In this document: positions 25,036-33,450 of the stretch, piece after piece | How positions within the stretch are numbered: the first letter of the stretch is position 1 | How the letters are laid out: every line of letters begins with the position of its first letter | Origin: an uncultured bacterium | GTDB lineage: Bacteria > Cyanobacteriota > Vampirovibrionia > Gastranaerophilales > Gastranaerophilaceae | Direction: 5' to 3' | DNA length: 64,000 bases | NCBI GenBank assembly: GCA_949296355.1 | Contig: CASFPS010000004.1 | Span: forward strand, 1 to 64,000 | Notes under the pieces: model-generated | Told to the model about the DNA's origin: nothing | The model's input: only the letters and a program-made list of their open reading frames with translations | The model's database searches: none | Made by a program: the position numbers and the translations under genes

Positions 25036-28000
25036 CTAAAATCCAAGAAAAGAACTGTATTGCTGCTGCATTTGACCGATAAGGATGTCCATGGATGAGA
25101 ATTTCTTTTCCAATCTGGCGCGGTATTTTTCTATTGCAGTATTTTCTTTACTGATTTTTTCATTTAAATTATTAATTTGTCTCTGGAAAGACTTTTCAGT
25201 GATAGCAAAATACCCTGATACAGCCTGCAGCGAGTTCTCAAGAAGAGTTTCCACCTGCGTAAAGATACCTTTGTTATCAACTCCGCCGATTAAAAGATCT
25301 TTAACAGCGTCATGCTCGGCTTCGTATGCGTCAAAGAATTTTTCTTTATCAAATGTCAGACTTATAATACTTGAATTTGATGTAGAAATATTGCTTGCGC
25401 TCGCCGCATCAACGGAGATACCGATTGCATCGAGGTTTCGGAATATTGTTGCGCCCCTGTCGGAACTTGTCATAAGGCTTCTGAGCTGGTTTCTAATCAT
25501 CTTAAGAGTTGTCTGGTTATGGAGAGCACCGTCGTTTGCTATAGCCTCGTCAACGTTTTTCATAAGTTCGTTGTAGGAATCTACGATATCGGATAGAGCT
25601 GTCGCAACACTTTCTTTGTCGTTTTCCACTGTAACTTTTACCGCAGAGCCTGCAGTTAAGCCGTTGAGGTTAAGCGTAACGCCTTTGAGCCTTGTAATAT
25701 CACTTGTAACGGTGTTTGAAGAAGCTGTATAAGTTGTCCCGTTGATTCTGAACTGGGCGTTGCTTCCGAGGGTTTGGGTTTCGATGTTCATTTTGGTGGA
25801 TTTTATTGTTCCGTCCGGATTCCATTCAGATGAGGTGAATCCCATAATGTCGGTGAAGTTGCTTGTTCCGGCTTCAATGTTAATGAGCGCCGCGCCCGAG
25901 GTTCTTGCTTCAATAACGAGTTTTCCGTCTATGCTGTCCCAGTAGGCGGTTGCGTTAGTATCTTCGTTGTTGTTAATTTGTGACACAATGTCGGCAATTG
26001 TGGTGTTACTGTTGATGTTAATAACTGCAGTTCCTATCGTGAAGGAGCCTGTTGTAACTTTTCCTGCCCTGAAGATTCCGTCAGCGGTTACGAGAGAGTC
26101 TGAGTTTACGGTATACAAAGCTCTTGCGCTTTTAGCCTGATTATCTTCTTTTATTAAACCCGTAACGGCGAGGAAGTTTGACGTGTCGGTTGTGTTACCG
26201 ACTTCTACGGAGACATCATCGTCTTTGGAGTAGAAGATTAGGTGTCCTTCTTCGAATTTCAGGTCTAAGTCGGAGTATTTTGAGGCGAGCATAGCGCGCA
26301 GGTCGCTGAACGTATCGTCTGCTTCGATGTTCAGGAGGATTTTTTGACCGTTTCTGTAGACTGAGAGAGTTCCGCCTGTAATATTAAGCGTGCCTAATTT
26401 AGTGTTCAAATCAGCGTATGAAGCGGCGGAGAAGGAGTGTTCTTCTATAATTGTGGTAGTTTCTTCAACTTTATCAGTGCTGAACATCATGCCGACGAGG
26501 TTGTTTTTAAGATTAAGTTCCAGACCGGCGTTCGGGTTTCCGAGGGAAGAGGTTGTACCGGCTGCCACAATGCTTGCTCCGCCGTAGATGTAGAGTTTAC
26601 CGTTATTAAAACTTGCAGCAATTCCGGCGGTTTCAAGTTTGTCGATTAGCGACCCGATTGTATCTGTTTCTCTTATACGTATAGTGCTAACATCTCCGTC
26701 CGGAGTTGTAATAACGAGATTACCGGCTGTTTTAAGTGTAGTTCCGCCCCAGGCGGTGTCGAATTCCGTAAGGAGTGTATCCTCTGTAGCGGTAGTGAAC
26801 GAGGTTACGGTTGTGTAAGTTTGCAGGAGCTCTTCGTAGTTGTAAGTTTTTTCGCTGTTTGCGGCAGGGAAAAGTACGTCAACAACGTTAGATGCGCCGT
26901 TAACAGAGGAGGATTTTTGGATGTAAGCATCTCCGTTTCCGGTAATCCTTATTACAGAGGAGTTTCCGTTGTTTATAATACTTGTCTGTAATCCGAAGGT
27001 TTCGAGCGTGTCGAGGAAATCACCGACAGTTTCGTCTGAGGATATGAGGGCGGTGTATTTAACGCCGTTTACCCTTATGTTGAATTCACCGCTTGTAACT
27101 CCGAGTTCGGAAAGCAGGGTGTCGCGCGTTACAGCTGAAACTGCGGTAACAGTACCCAGTACGCCGTTTGTTGCGGCTGTATTTTCGTAAGTTTTTATTG
27201 TGGTAATTGTGTAAGAGCCGTTATTTCCGATTGTTGATGTAATATTGAGCGCGGATTTAATACCGGAGGACATATTTGTAATGTATGCGTCATCGGACTG
27301 ATTGATGTAGATTTTTCCGCCGCGGACGGAGGCAGTCAAACCATATTCACCGAGCGCGCCGAGAATATCACCTACGGTATCTGAGGCTGTAACGGAGATT
27401 GTGAAGGCTTTACCGTTCTGCGCACCTGTAATTGTCTGGTTTCCGCTCATACCGAGCTGGGAGAAGAGAGTTTCTTCACTCATAAGGACAGAACTTGTTG
27501 TATATTCCGTTTTTTCGCTTACGGTTGTGGTTGTGGTCTCTGTTTTTTGTGTAGTTACGGTGTAGGTATTACCTGCGCCGATGTTTGAAGTTATACCTAA
27601 AGCCTTTTTGAGGTTAGAAGACATGCCAGTCAGGTAAGCATTTTCACTGCCGTCGATGTACAGTTTGCCGCCTCTTACAGAGGTATTGAACCCGTAGTCT
27701 TCCAATTCATTTGCAATATCCCCGACCGTGTCATTTGAAGTTACGGTCATGGTGAAGGTTCTGCCGTTGTAGACACCAACGATTGTTTCGGAATTTGATG
27801 TCATACCGAGCTGGGAGAAGAGAGTTTCTTCACTCATAAGGACATTTTGAGTTACGTTAACTGTTGTTTCTACAGGAGTTGTGACTGTAGTTTTAATTGT
27901 GCTTGTTGTGTAGGTTTTACCGCTTCCGGCAGTGAGTTTAAGGGCTGATTCAAGATTGTCAGTTATCCCCAGAATATAGTGGGAATCATCACCGCTCAGA

Positions 28001-31000
28001 GTAAGTTTTCCGCCGGAAACACTGGCTGCAATACCTGCATTGGCAAGCAGCAAAACCATATCAGAGAGGCTTGTATTGCTGTCTACAGAGATAGTTCTTG
28101 TGGTTGTTCCGTTTTGAACGGTTATGAAGTTCGAGCCGGTAACGCCGAGTGCACCGAGTTGAATATCGGTATTAGCAGAGGCAAGCGTAACTGTCTGGGT
28201 CGAACTTGTTTCCACTGTCCTTATGGTGTAGCCCTGACCTCCGCTTTCCATAAGATTCAGGGCGCTCTTGAGGTTGGTTGTCATACCTAAGATATAGTGT
28301 GTGCTGTCACCGGAGAAAGTGAATTTCCCGTTTGTGACATCGGTTGTAATGCCGACGCCTGCAAGGGCAGAAGAGAGCTGGTTTACTGTTGTAGAAGCGT
28401 CTACTGTTACTACACTTGTTGTTGAGCCGTTTTTAACTGTTATATAGTTAGTGGAGTTGACTCCGACAGAAGAGAGCGCAACATTGGAGGCGCTTGAGCT
28501 TATGTAAATTGTGGATATATAAGTGCTGCTTCCGCCCGAGCTTCCGCCTCCTCCGGAATCACCGCCCGTCGTCTGGTTCGGAATAACGGTATACCCGACT
28601 CCCGAATCCATATTCAGAGCAACCCTCAAATCTGCAGTCATACCGAGAATATAATGTGTGTCATCCCCGACAAACGTGACTTTGCCGTTAGTAATATAGG
28701 TGTTTATACCAACTTCTCGAAGCTTTTGCACTAAGTCGGTGCCATTACCAGTATTAGATATAGCTGTCAATCCATCAACCATAATAGTAGTTATAGTAGC
28801 ACCGTTCTGTACTGTTATATAATTCGTTGTAGAGACACCTATGTCTCGCAGCTCAATATGATAGTCAAAAATTAAAGTATCACCTGCATGCAACGTTCCG
28901 GCACTCAACACAACGTCATTTTTCAATGTTACTGATTCGCCAGATGTAAGTTCAACAGGTTTTGTTGTACCTTGAGGTTCGGATGAGGTGTCGCCCTCCG
29001 CAGTGCCAACCAGCTTGAGTGCGTCGGAGAGGGCGGAGGAGACAGAAAGAATAGTTGCATTGCCGCCGCCGTTGATAACGAGTATTCCGTTTTCTGCACT
29101 GACTTGAAGCCCCGCATCTGTAAGTTTTTCAAGGATAGAATCATCAGCAGAGATTACAATGTTTTGTATACCGGAAGAAGTCTGTACAACAACAGTCTGA
29201 GCACTGCACCCGTCACCCAGAAGCTCTTTAAGAGTAGTAGCACTATTCAACTGGTTATGTACTTTCAATTCCGGAAGTGCAGACGAGCCTGTATACATCC
29301 AGCCGTTTGCATCAGTAAATCCGATAGCTTCTATATAATCTGCAGTAAACATAGAGCCTTCAACACCGGTAGCGCCTAAAACGTCAGGTGAGGAGCCAGA
29401 ATAAACGACAGTATTATTAGACGAATTATAGTAAATGCCGGAAGCTATGATGCTGGAGCTACTAGCTCGACCTAGTATCGCACCGGCAAGATTGCCTTCG
29501 CTTTTTCCTAAAACTAATACATTTTGTATTGTCTTAGTGCCATAATTATCATAATCACAACCTACTAACCCGCCTGCCATTTCTCGGTACATTGAAGCAT
29601 CTGATGTTGCTGTTACATTAGCGGATGTATATGAAGATAAAATATTAAAAGACTTGTCAGTATACCCTATGAGCCCGCCGGCGTAGGCATTGGCACTAGC
29701 ATAACTGCTGGTCTGAGCGGCGGTAATACTGCCTGTTACATAGGAGTTGCTTATCTCAACCCTGTCATGAGCAGACCCGATGAGCCCGCCCGCGTAGGCA
29801 TTACTTTTGGAGGAATCGGTAGCAGAGATGGTTCCGGCGACATAGGAGTTGCTTATTTTAACATCGTAACCAGCCTGCCCGATGAGCCCGCCCGCGTAGG
29901 CATCACCGTTGGTGGAGGAATCGGTAGCAGAGATGGTTCCGGCGACATAGGAGTTGCTTATCTCAATCCCGTCAGAAATAACTCTCCCGATAAGCCCGCC
30001 GACATAGGTATCGGTTCCGGATGGAGTGTCTGAAATTGATATATTACCGGTTACATAGGAATTACTTATTTTAGTGTCACCTGCAACCCCGATTAAACCT
30101 CCGACCGCTCCGCTCGGATTGACAGTGATATTACAGCTTATACCGACGTTTCTTATCTCGGCACTTTGTGTATAGCCGAACAGACTGTTTTTGAGGTTCT
30201 TGATTACATGTCCCTGACCATCAAATATACCATTAAAACTATGACTATTAAAATTATCCTTATCTCCTATGGAAGTCCAGCTGCTGTATCCGGAAAGGTC
30301 TATATCATTAGTAAGAACAATGGTTTTTCCCTCTAATGTATTGCCGTTATTTACAACTGTTGCAAGTTGCGCCAAAGCTTCCGCGCTGCCGATACCTATT
30401 GTAGTATAGTTAGCTATTGCACCATTTAAAAGAGTTGCGTCTGTAACCGTTATCTCTGGATTTATTACTCTGTCAGAGCCAAGTGAGGTCGAGGTTTTGT
30501 TCGTTACATAAACTGCAGAGCTTGACTGCATACTGCTGTAACCTTCTGTTCCCCCGCTTTCCTCACCGCCTCCCGGAGAGGTTGTCGTAACAACTTTTGT
30601 ATAATAAACTCCGCTCGAAGATGTCATATCAACTGCTATTGTCTCGGTTGTAGAAGTCGTCACAACAGTAGAATAAGTCAATACGCCGGAGGAAGTAGTA
30701 TCGACAGCAGTTGTTGAAGTCGTGGTCAAAGTGGTTGTTGAATAAACCGTCGTCAACTCACTGACTACCGTATTATAGTCTACAGCCGAGCCTGAGGAAA
30801 TACCGGTACCCACCGTACTCGTTGATGTATGCGTCTGGGTCGTAGTTGTATAAATTGTCGTTGTCTCTTCCGTTACAGTATCATAATCTACAGCCGAGCC
30901 GGATGAGATTCCCGCACCCGAAGTCGTAGTTATCGTAGTTGTTACAACCCCGACACCAAGTTTATCCATCAAACCGCCCGAAACATAATTGCCGCTTGTA

Positions 31001-32214
31001 GAGCTTATAGATACAACGCCGTCTTCCAATCTTCCCTTAATGCCAAAATCAGAAAGACGGTCAAACAAGCTCTCAAAAGTCATACTGTCAGTTACGGTAA
31101 CGCTGCCGACCTTTACGCCCGTTTCGTCAAAAATGCTTATCTCTCCCTTGCCGTCCGGTACAAAATCAGTAATCTTATCGTACAACTGCGCGGTTCGAAT
31201 CTCTGTATAATTCAAACCGTCACTCGTCTGGGTATTATGGTTTACGGAAGTCTTAAGACCCAGAGCAGAAATCAAATTAGTCGTACCGTCGTCAGTTATC
31301 TCCGCATCGGTTATCGACAAAACACCGTCATTAAACGATGCCTCAATACCCTCACCCTGCATTGCATCTACAAATTCTTCTATAGTTGAGTTGTTCGTTA
31401 TCTGAAAACTATACTCAACACCGTTTGCCTCAATCTTTACAGTACCGTCTTTTACGCCAAGTGTACTAAGTTTAGTCTCACCGGTCGCTGTCGCAACAAT
31501 CGTATCAACCGTCGAAACTTCAAGATCACCGCTCTCATACCCGCCGGTTTCGCTTAAATTCAACGCCTCAACTATCCCCGTACCAACAGTTCCGTCATCC
31601 TGCACTGTCAAAGTATCATCTATATCATCACTGTCAAGATTTACGCTGAATATCCCGCTCGTCTCATTGTAATTAGCGCTCACACCGATATTCTGGAGTT
31701 TCTTAATTAAATCCTGTATCGTATCATCTTCCGCAAGCTCCAAAACGTGCTTCGTACCGTTCACAGTAACCCCGATTTCTCCGGCTCTTACCCCGATACT
31801 CTTTAATGAAGAATCCAATGTAGCCGTCTGGGATTCAATAATAGTCTTTGTCGTGTTTAACCCGCTTATTGCCTGAGTCTCAGTCGCAAGCTTATCAACA
31901 AACACATCATAAGTACCCTCTTCTGCCTCCGTAGTTGCCGCAGCAGTTAAAACACTCGTATCAGTCGAAGTCGCAAGCTTCTGCGCAAAAATATCCATCG
32001 TCGGAATACCAAAACTCGCATCTGTTACCTTCTCAATCATAGATTTGAACGACGAGAAAAAAGACTTAATATTGCTCAAAGTCTCCTGTAAAGATTCTAC
32101 AGAAGTTTTTTCCTCTTCATAAGTCTCAACCTTAGCTTCTCTAAGCGCAGTCAATGATTCCACCCACGATGAGGTGTCAAGTCCTGATGCTAATCCGCTG
32201 AATGATATACTCAT
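25036..32214 (-). CDS. fliD: Giant flagellar filament-capping protein FliD with IN-like repeats and a GLUG/beta-helix insert
   Basis: At 2392 residues this is several times the usual FliD (about 450-700). The start MSISFSGLASGLDTSSWVES (residues 1-110) is the FliD N-terminal domain and the end (about 2190-2392: DIVDSYNELMKNVDEAIAND to QMQQQYSSFLGF) is the FliD C-terminal domain with its terminal coiled coil, so both cap-forming ends are intact. Between them lie many copies of a flagellin-IN-like module (strand, DTIxDLxxxLxxxGI, GxLxIxG, LGM/L). About 415-580 is Thr/Ser-rich; about 605-985 is a GLUG-type beta-helix (EALAQLATVVNNG, LTNDIDLSGYSSW, then 34-residue repeats such as YAGGLIG...ISNSYVAG). 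A Gly/Ser linker is near 1215. Codons are richer in G+C than in neighbours. AAAAAGGA precedes the ATG. It likely caps the filament and may be an adhesin. Confidence 0.93.
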   Translation of the reverse strand: MSISFSGLASGLDTSSWVESLTALREAKVETYEEEKTSVESLQETLSNIKSFFSSFKSMIEKVTDASFGIPTMDIFAQKLATSTDTSVLTAAATTEAEEGTYDVFVDKLATETQAISGLNTTKTIIESQTATLDSSLKSIGVRAGEIGVTVNGTKHVLELAEDDTIQDLIKKLQNIGVSANYNETSGIFSVNLDSDDIDDTLTVQDDGTVGTGIVEALNLSETGGYESGDLEVSTVDTIVATATGETKLSTLGVKDGTVKIEANGVEYSFQITNNSTIEEFVDAMQGEGIEASFNDGVLSITDAEITDDGTTNLISALGLKTSVNHNTQTSDGLNYTEIRTAQLYDKITDFVPDGKGEISIFDETGVKVGSVTVTDSMTFESLFDRLSDFGIKGRLEDGVVSISSTSGNYVSGGLMDKLGVGVVTTTITTTSGAGISSGSAVDYDTVTEETTTIYTTTTQTHTSTSTVGTGISSGSAVDYNTVVSELTTVYSTTTLTTTSTTAVDTTSSGVLTYSTVVTTSTTETIAVDMTSSSGVYYTKVVTTTSPGGGEESGGTEGYSSMQSSSAVYVTNKTSTSLGSDRVINPEITVTDATLLNGAIANYTTIGIGSAEALAQLATVVNNGNTLEGKTIVLTNDIDLSGYSSWTSIGDKDNFNSHSFNGIFDGQGHVIKNLKNSLFGYTQSAEIRNVGISCNITVNPSGAVGGLIGVAGDTKISNSYVTGNISISDTPSGTDTYVGGLIGRVISDGIEISNSYVAGTISATDSSTNGDAYAGGLIGQAGYDVKISNSYVAGTISATDSSKSNAYAGGLIGSAHDRVEISNSYVTGSITAAQTSSYASANAYAGGLIGYTDKSFNILSSYTSANVTATSDASMYREMAGGLVGCDYDNYGTKTIQNVLVLGKSEGNLAGAILGRASSSSIIASGIYYNSSNNTVVYSGSSPDVLGATGVEGSMFTADYIEAIGFTDANGWMYTGSSALPELKVHNQLNSATTLKELLGDGCSAQTVVVQTSSGIQNIVISADDSILEKLTDAGLQVSAENGILVINGGGNATILSVSSALSDALKLVGTAEGDTSSEPQGTTKPVELTSGESVTLKNDVVLSAGTLHAGDTLIFDYHIELRDIGVSTTNYITVQNGATITTIMVDGLTAISNTGNGTDLVQKLREVGINTYITNGKVTFVGDDTHYILGMTADLRVALNMDSGVGYTVIPNQTTGGDSGGGGSSGGSSTYISTIYISSSASNVALSSVGVNSTNYITVKNGSTTSVVTVDASTTVNQLSSALAGVGITTDVTNGKFTFSGDSTHYILGMTTNLKSALNLMESGGQGYTIRTVETSSTQTVTLASANTDIQLGALGVTGSNFITVQNGTTTRTISVDSNTSLSDMVLLLANAGIAASVSGGKLTLSGDDSHYILGITDNLESALKLTAGSGKTYTTSTIKTTVTTPVETTVNVTQNVLMSEETLFSQLGMTSNSETIVGVYNGRTFTMTVTSNDTVGDIANELEDYGFNTSVRGGKLYIDGSENAYLTGMSSNLKKALGITSNIGAGNTYTVTTQKTETTTTTVSEKTEYTTSSVLMSEETLFSQLGMSGNQTITGAQNGKAFTISVTASDTVGDILGALGEYGLTASVRGGKIYINQSDDAYITNMSSGIKSALNITSTIGNNGSYTITTIKTYENTAATNGVLGTVTAVSAVTRDTLLSELGVTSGEFNIRVNGVKYTALISSDETVGDFLDTLETFGLQTSIINNGNSSVIRITGNGDAYIQKSSSVNGASNVVDVLFPAANSEKTYNYEELLQTYTTVTSFTTATEDTLLTEFDTAWGGTTLKTAGNLVITTPDGDVSTIRIRETDTIGSLIDKLETAGIAASFNNGKLYIYGGASIVAAGTTSSLGNPNAGLELNLKNNLVGMMFSTDKVEETTTIIEEHSFSAASYADLNTKLGTLNITGGTLSVYRNGQKILLNIEADDTFSDLRAMLASKYSDLDLKFEEGHLIFYSKDDDVSVEVGNTTDTSNFLAVTGLIKEDNQAKSARALYTVNSDSLVTADGIFRAGKVTTGSFTIGTAVININSNTTIADIVSQINNNEDTNATAYWDSIDGKLVIEARTSGAALINIEAGTSNFTDIMGFTSSEWNPDGTIKSTKMNIETQTLGSNAQFRINGTTYTASSNTVTSDITRLKGVTLNLNGLTAGSAVKVTVENDKESVATALSDIVDSYNELMKNVDEAIANDGALHNQTTLKMIRNQLRSLMTSSDRGATIFRNLDAIGISVDAASASNISTSNSSIISLTFDKEKFFDAYEAEHDAVKDLLIGGVDNKGIFTQVETLLENSLQAVSGYFAITEKSFQRQINNLNEKISKENTAIEKYRARLEKKFSSMDILIGQMQQQYSSFLGF
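27448..27844 (-). repeat. In-frame DNA repeats inside fliD (IN module duplication)
   Basis: The 43-base word starting CATACCGAGCTGGGAGAAGA occurs at 27448-27490 and again at 27802-27844, 354 bases (118 codons) apart, encoding LMSEETLFSQLGM in both places. The spacing equals one module, so this is a recent in-frame duplication. Other near-copies of 34 codons lie at 29782-29858 and 29884-29961 in the GLUG part. Confidence 0.85.
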
Positions 32215-32958
32215 GTTTCGGTTCCTTTTTGGGGTTACTGTTGTTGTTTTTTGTGGATTCCCTCGCCCCTTGCCGGCGCCCGATTTGTAGTTATACGTCC
32301 GGTTGGGATATATTTACCCCGGGAGAGGGAGCAGTTGTTCTTGAGCCGAAAAGCGAAAGTTACGAATGCGGGAGAGGGGCTGATATCCCCTGTAGAGTTT
32401 CCCTCGCCCCTTGCCGGCGCCCGATTTGTAGCTATACGTCCGGTTGGGATATATTTACCCCGGGAGAGGGGCTGATTTTCAGTTAATGTTGGGTTAGTAA
32501 ACCCAACCTACATTTATCTGGAAAGGTTAGCGCGATTATCGGGTTTGTCATGTTTCACCCCCCTTCGACCTTCGGTCACTTCCCCCGCAAGGGGGGCAGA
32601 TGCGCCGGCGCTCGTTTGATGTAACACGGGTTGACCGACCTTGCGCCGTTCCTTCCCTGGAGGGAAGGTTAGGATGGGTGCTAATTTTAAAGTTTATCAC
32701 CCTCTCCTTATCTCCCTCTTTTAGGGAGAGAGACGCTCCGGCGCTCAACTGTCGCGCCCGTAGCGGCAAACCGATTACGGCGGTGTATAAATTGTCTTCT
32801 TATTCTGCATATCTATATCCTTATGGGGTAACTAATTTTGAAAGGAAAGGTACCGGTTCCCCGATACCCGCTCCTTACATAAAGAACGAATAATTCCGGA
32901 GCTTTTGTTGTCTTATCAAGTAAATAAGCTCTTTTTAGGAATTCTTTTTCTTATTCGC

Positions 32959-32983
32959 GTAACATTTTTGTATAAAATGTTAC
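32959..32983. promoter_or_regulatory. Palindrome GTAACATTTT-N5-AAAATGTTAC (site 1)
   Basis: Perfect ten-base arms around five bases. A second site lies at 33123-33146 and both are preceded by TTCGC. They flank an AT-rich 140-base stretch upstream of the small plus-strand gene at 33248. An operator for a dimeric regulator or a Xer-like recombination site are both possible; nothing in the window decides. Confidence 0.45.
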
Positions 32984-33122
32984 ACACATCCAATAATTTT
33001 AAAAGACTTCCATTTAGTATTATAGCATATTTCAGAAATTTGTGAACCCCCTGAGTTAAAAATTCAAAAAAAATATAAAAAAATAAATCCTTTATTCATG
33101 CATATTTGAAACCAAATTTCGC

Positions 33123-33146
33123 GTAACATTTTATACAAAATGTTAT
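33123..33146. promoter_or_regulatory. Palindrome GTAACATTTT-N4-AAAATGTTAT (site 2)
   Basis: Second copy of the palindrome at 32959, with nine of ten arm pairs perfect and the centre ATAC. The core AACATTTTATACAAAATGTT resembles the outline of a dif site (arms around TATACA), but arms do not match known dif closely. It is about 50 bases upstream of the -35 at 33196. Confidence 0.45.
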
Positions 33147-33195
33147 GCTTTTAGTTTTTATGAGGGTTTCAGGGGTAAATTTTGATAAATCAGTA

Positions 33196-33224
33196 TTGAC
33201 AGCCATCTTACTTAATGCTAAAGT
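33196..33224 (+). promoter_or_regulatory. Sigma-70-type promoter of the small gene at 33248
   Basis: TTGACA at 33196-33201, a 17-base spacer and TAAAGT at 33219-33224. The transcript would start about 33231, just before the ATG at 33248. Confidence 0.5.
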
Positions 33225-33247
33225 TAAGTGTCTTGGAATTAAGAATT

Positions 33248-33421
33248 ATGGAATTAACTACCGAAGAAACTGTCACAAAATTGTTGTCGGCTAATGAAGT
33301 TTTGCACGTTAAGCCGAAAACTCCTCTTATCTCAAATCCGTTTGAAACACTCGGAGAATTCCTAAAAAACGTTAAACCCGAACCCTCTCCATATGAAGGA
33401 AAATATGTTTTTATAAAATAA
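33248..33421 (+). CDS. Small hypothetical protein, 57 residues
   Basis: The frame opens at 33215, but ATG at 33248 (MELTTEETVTKLLSANEVLH) lies directly after a promoter-like pair and gives 57 residues. No strong ribosome-binding site is visible. The stop is followed immediately by a strong terminator, so promoter, frame and terminator together support a real gene. No family, signal peptide or membrane helix is recognised; proline-rich middle (VKPKTPLISNPFETLG). Two palindromic sites upstream could regulate it. Confidence 0.5.
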   Translation: MELTTEETVTKLLSANEVLHVKPKTPLISNPFETLGEFLKNVKPEPSPYEGKYVFIK

Positions 33422-33445
33422 AAGCCTCCTGTTTAAAGGAGGCTT
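33422..33445. terminator. Bidirectional terminator
   Basis: AAGCCTCC pairs with GGAGGCTT around TGTTTAAA. U-rich stretches follow on both strands (stronger on the minus strand), serving the small plus-strand gene and the converging gene at 33451. Confidence 0.9.
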
Positions 33446-33450
33446 ATTTA

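Larger units (their letters stand above)
32215..33247. repeat. Repeat-rich 1-kb spacer upstream of fliD
   Basis: 32260-32383 and 32401-32472 are two copies of the CCCTCGCCCCTTG...GGGAGAGGGG palindrome, each interrupted in its loop by the same 48-bp sequence (32273-32320 and 32414-32461), which reads GGGGTAAATATAT on the minus strand. 32485-32515 has a GGGTTAGTAAACCC palindrome; 32565-32600 a CCCCCTTCG...CCCGCAAGGGGGG palindrome like 50406-50450; 32650-32750 palindromes CCTTCCCTGGAGGGAAGG and CCCTCTCCTTATCTCCCTCT. 32900-33200 is AT-rich with the two palindromes and promoter listed separately. Open frames here are chance readings of repeats. Confidence 0.8.

Noticed and set aside
32202-32486. 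Plus-strand frame of 94 codons overlapping the fliD start
   Set aside because: It is translated from the duplicated palindromic repeat, gives a repeated peptide, and overlaps the real fliD start.
32600-32893. Plus-strand frame of 97 codons
   Set aside because: Reads through repeat palindromes between fliD and 33248; no start signal or family.
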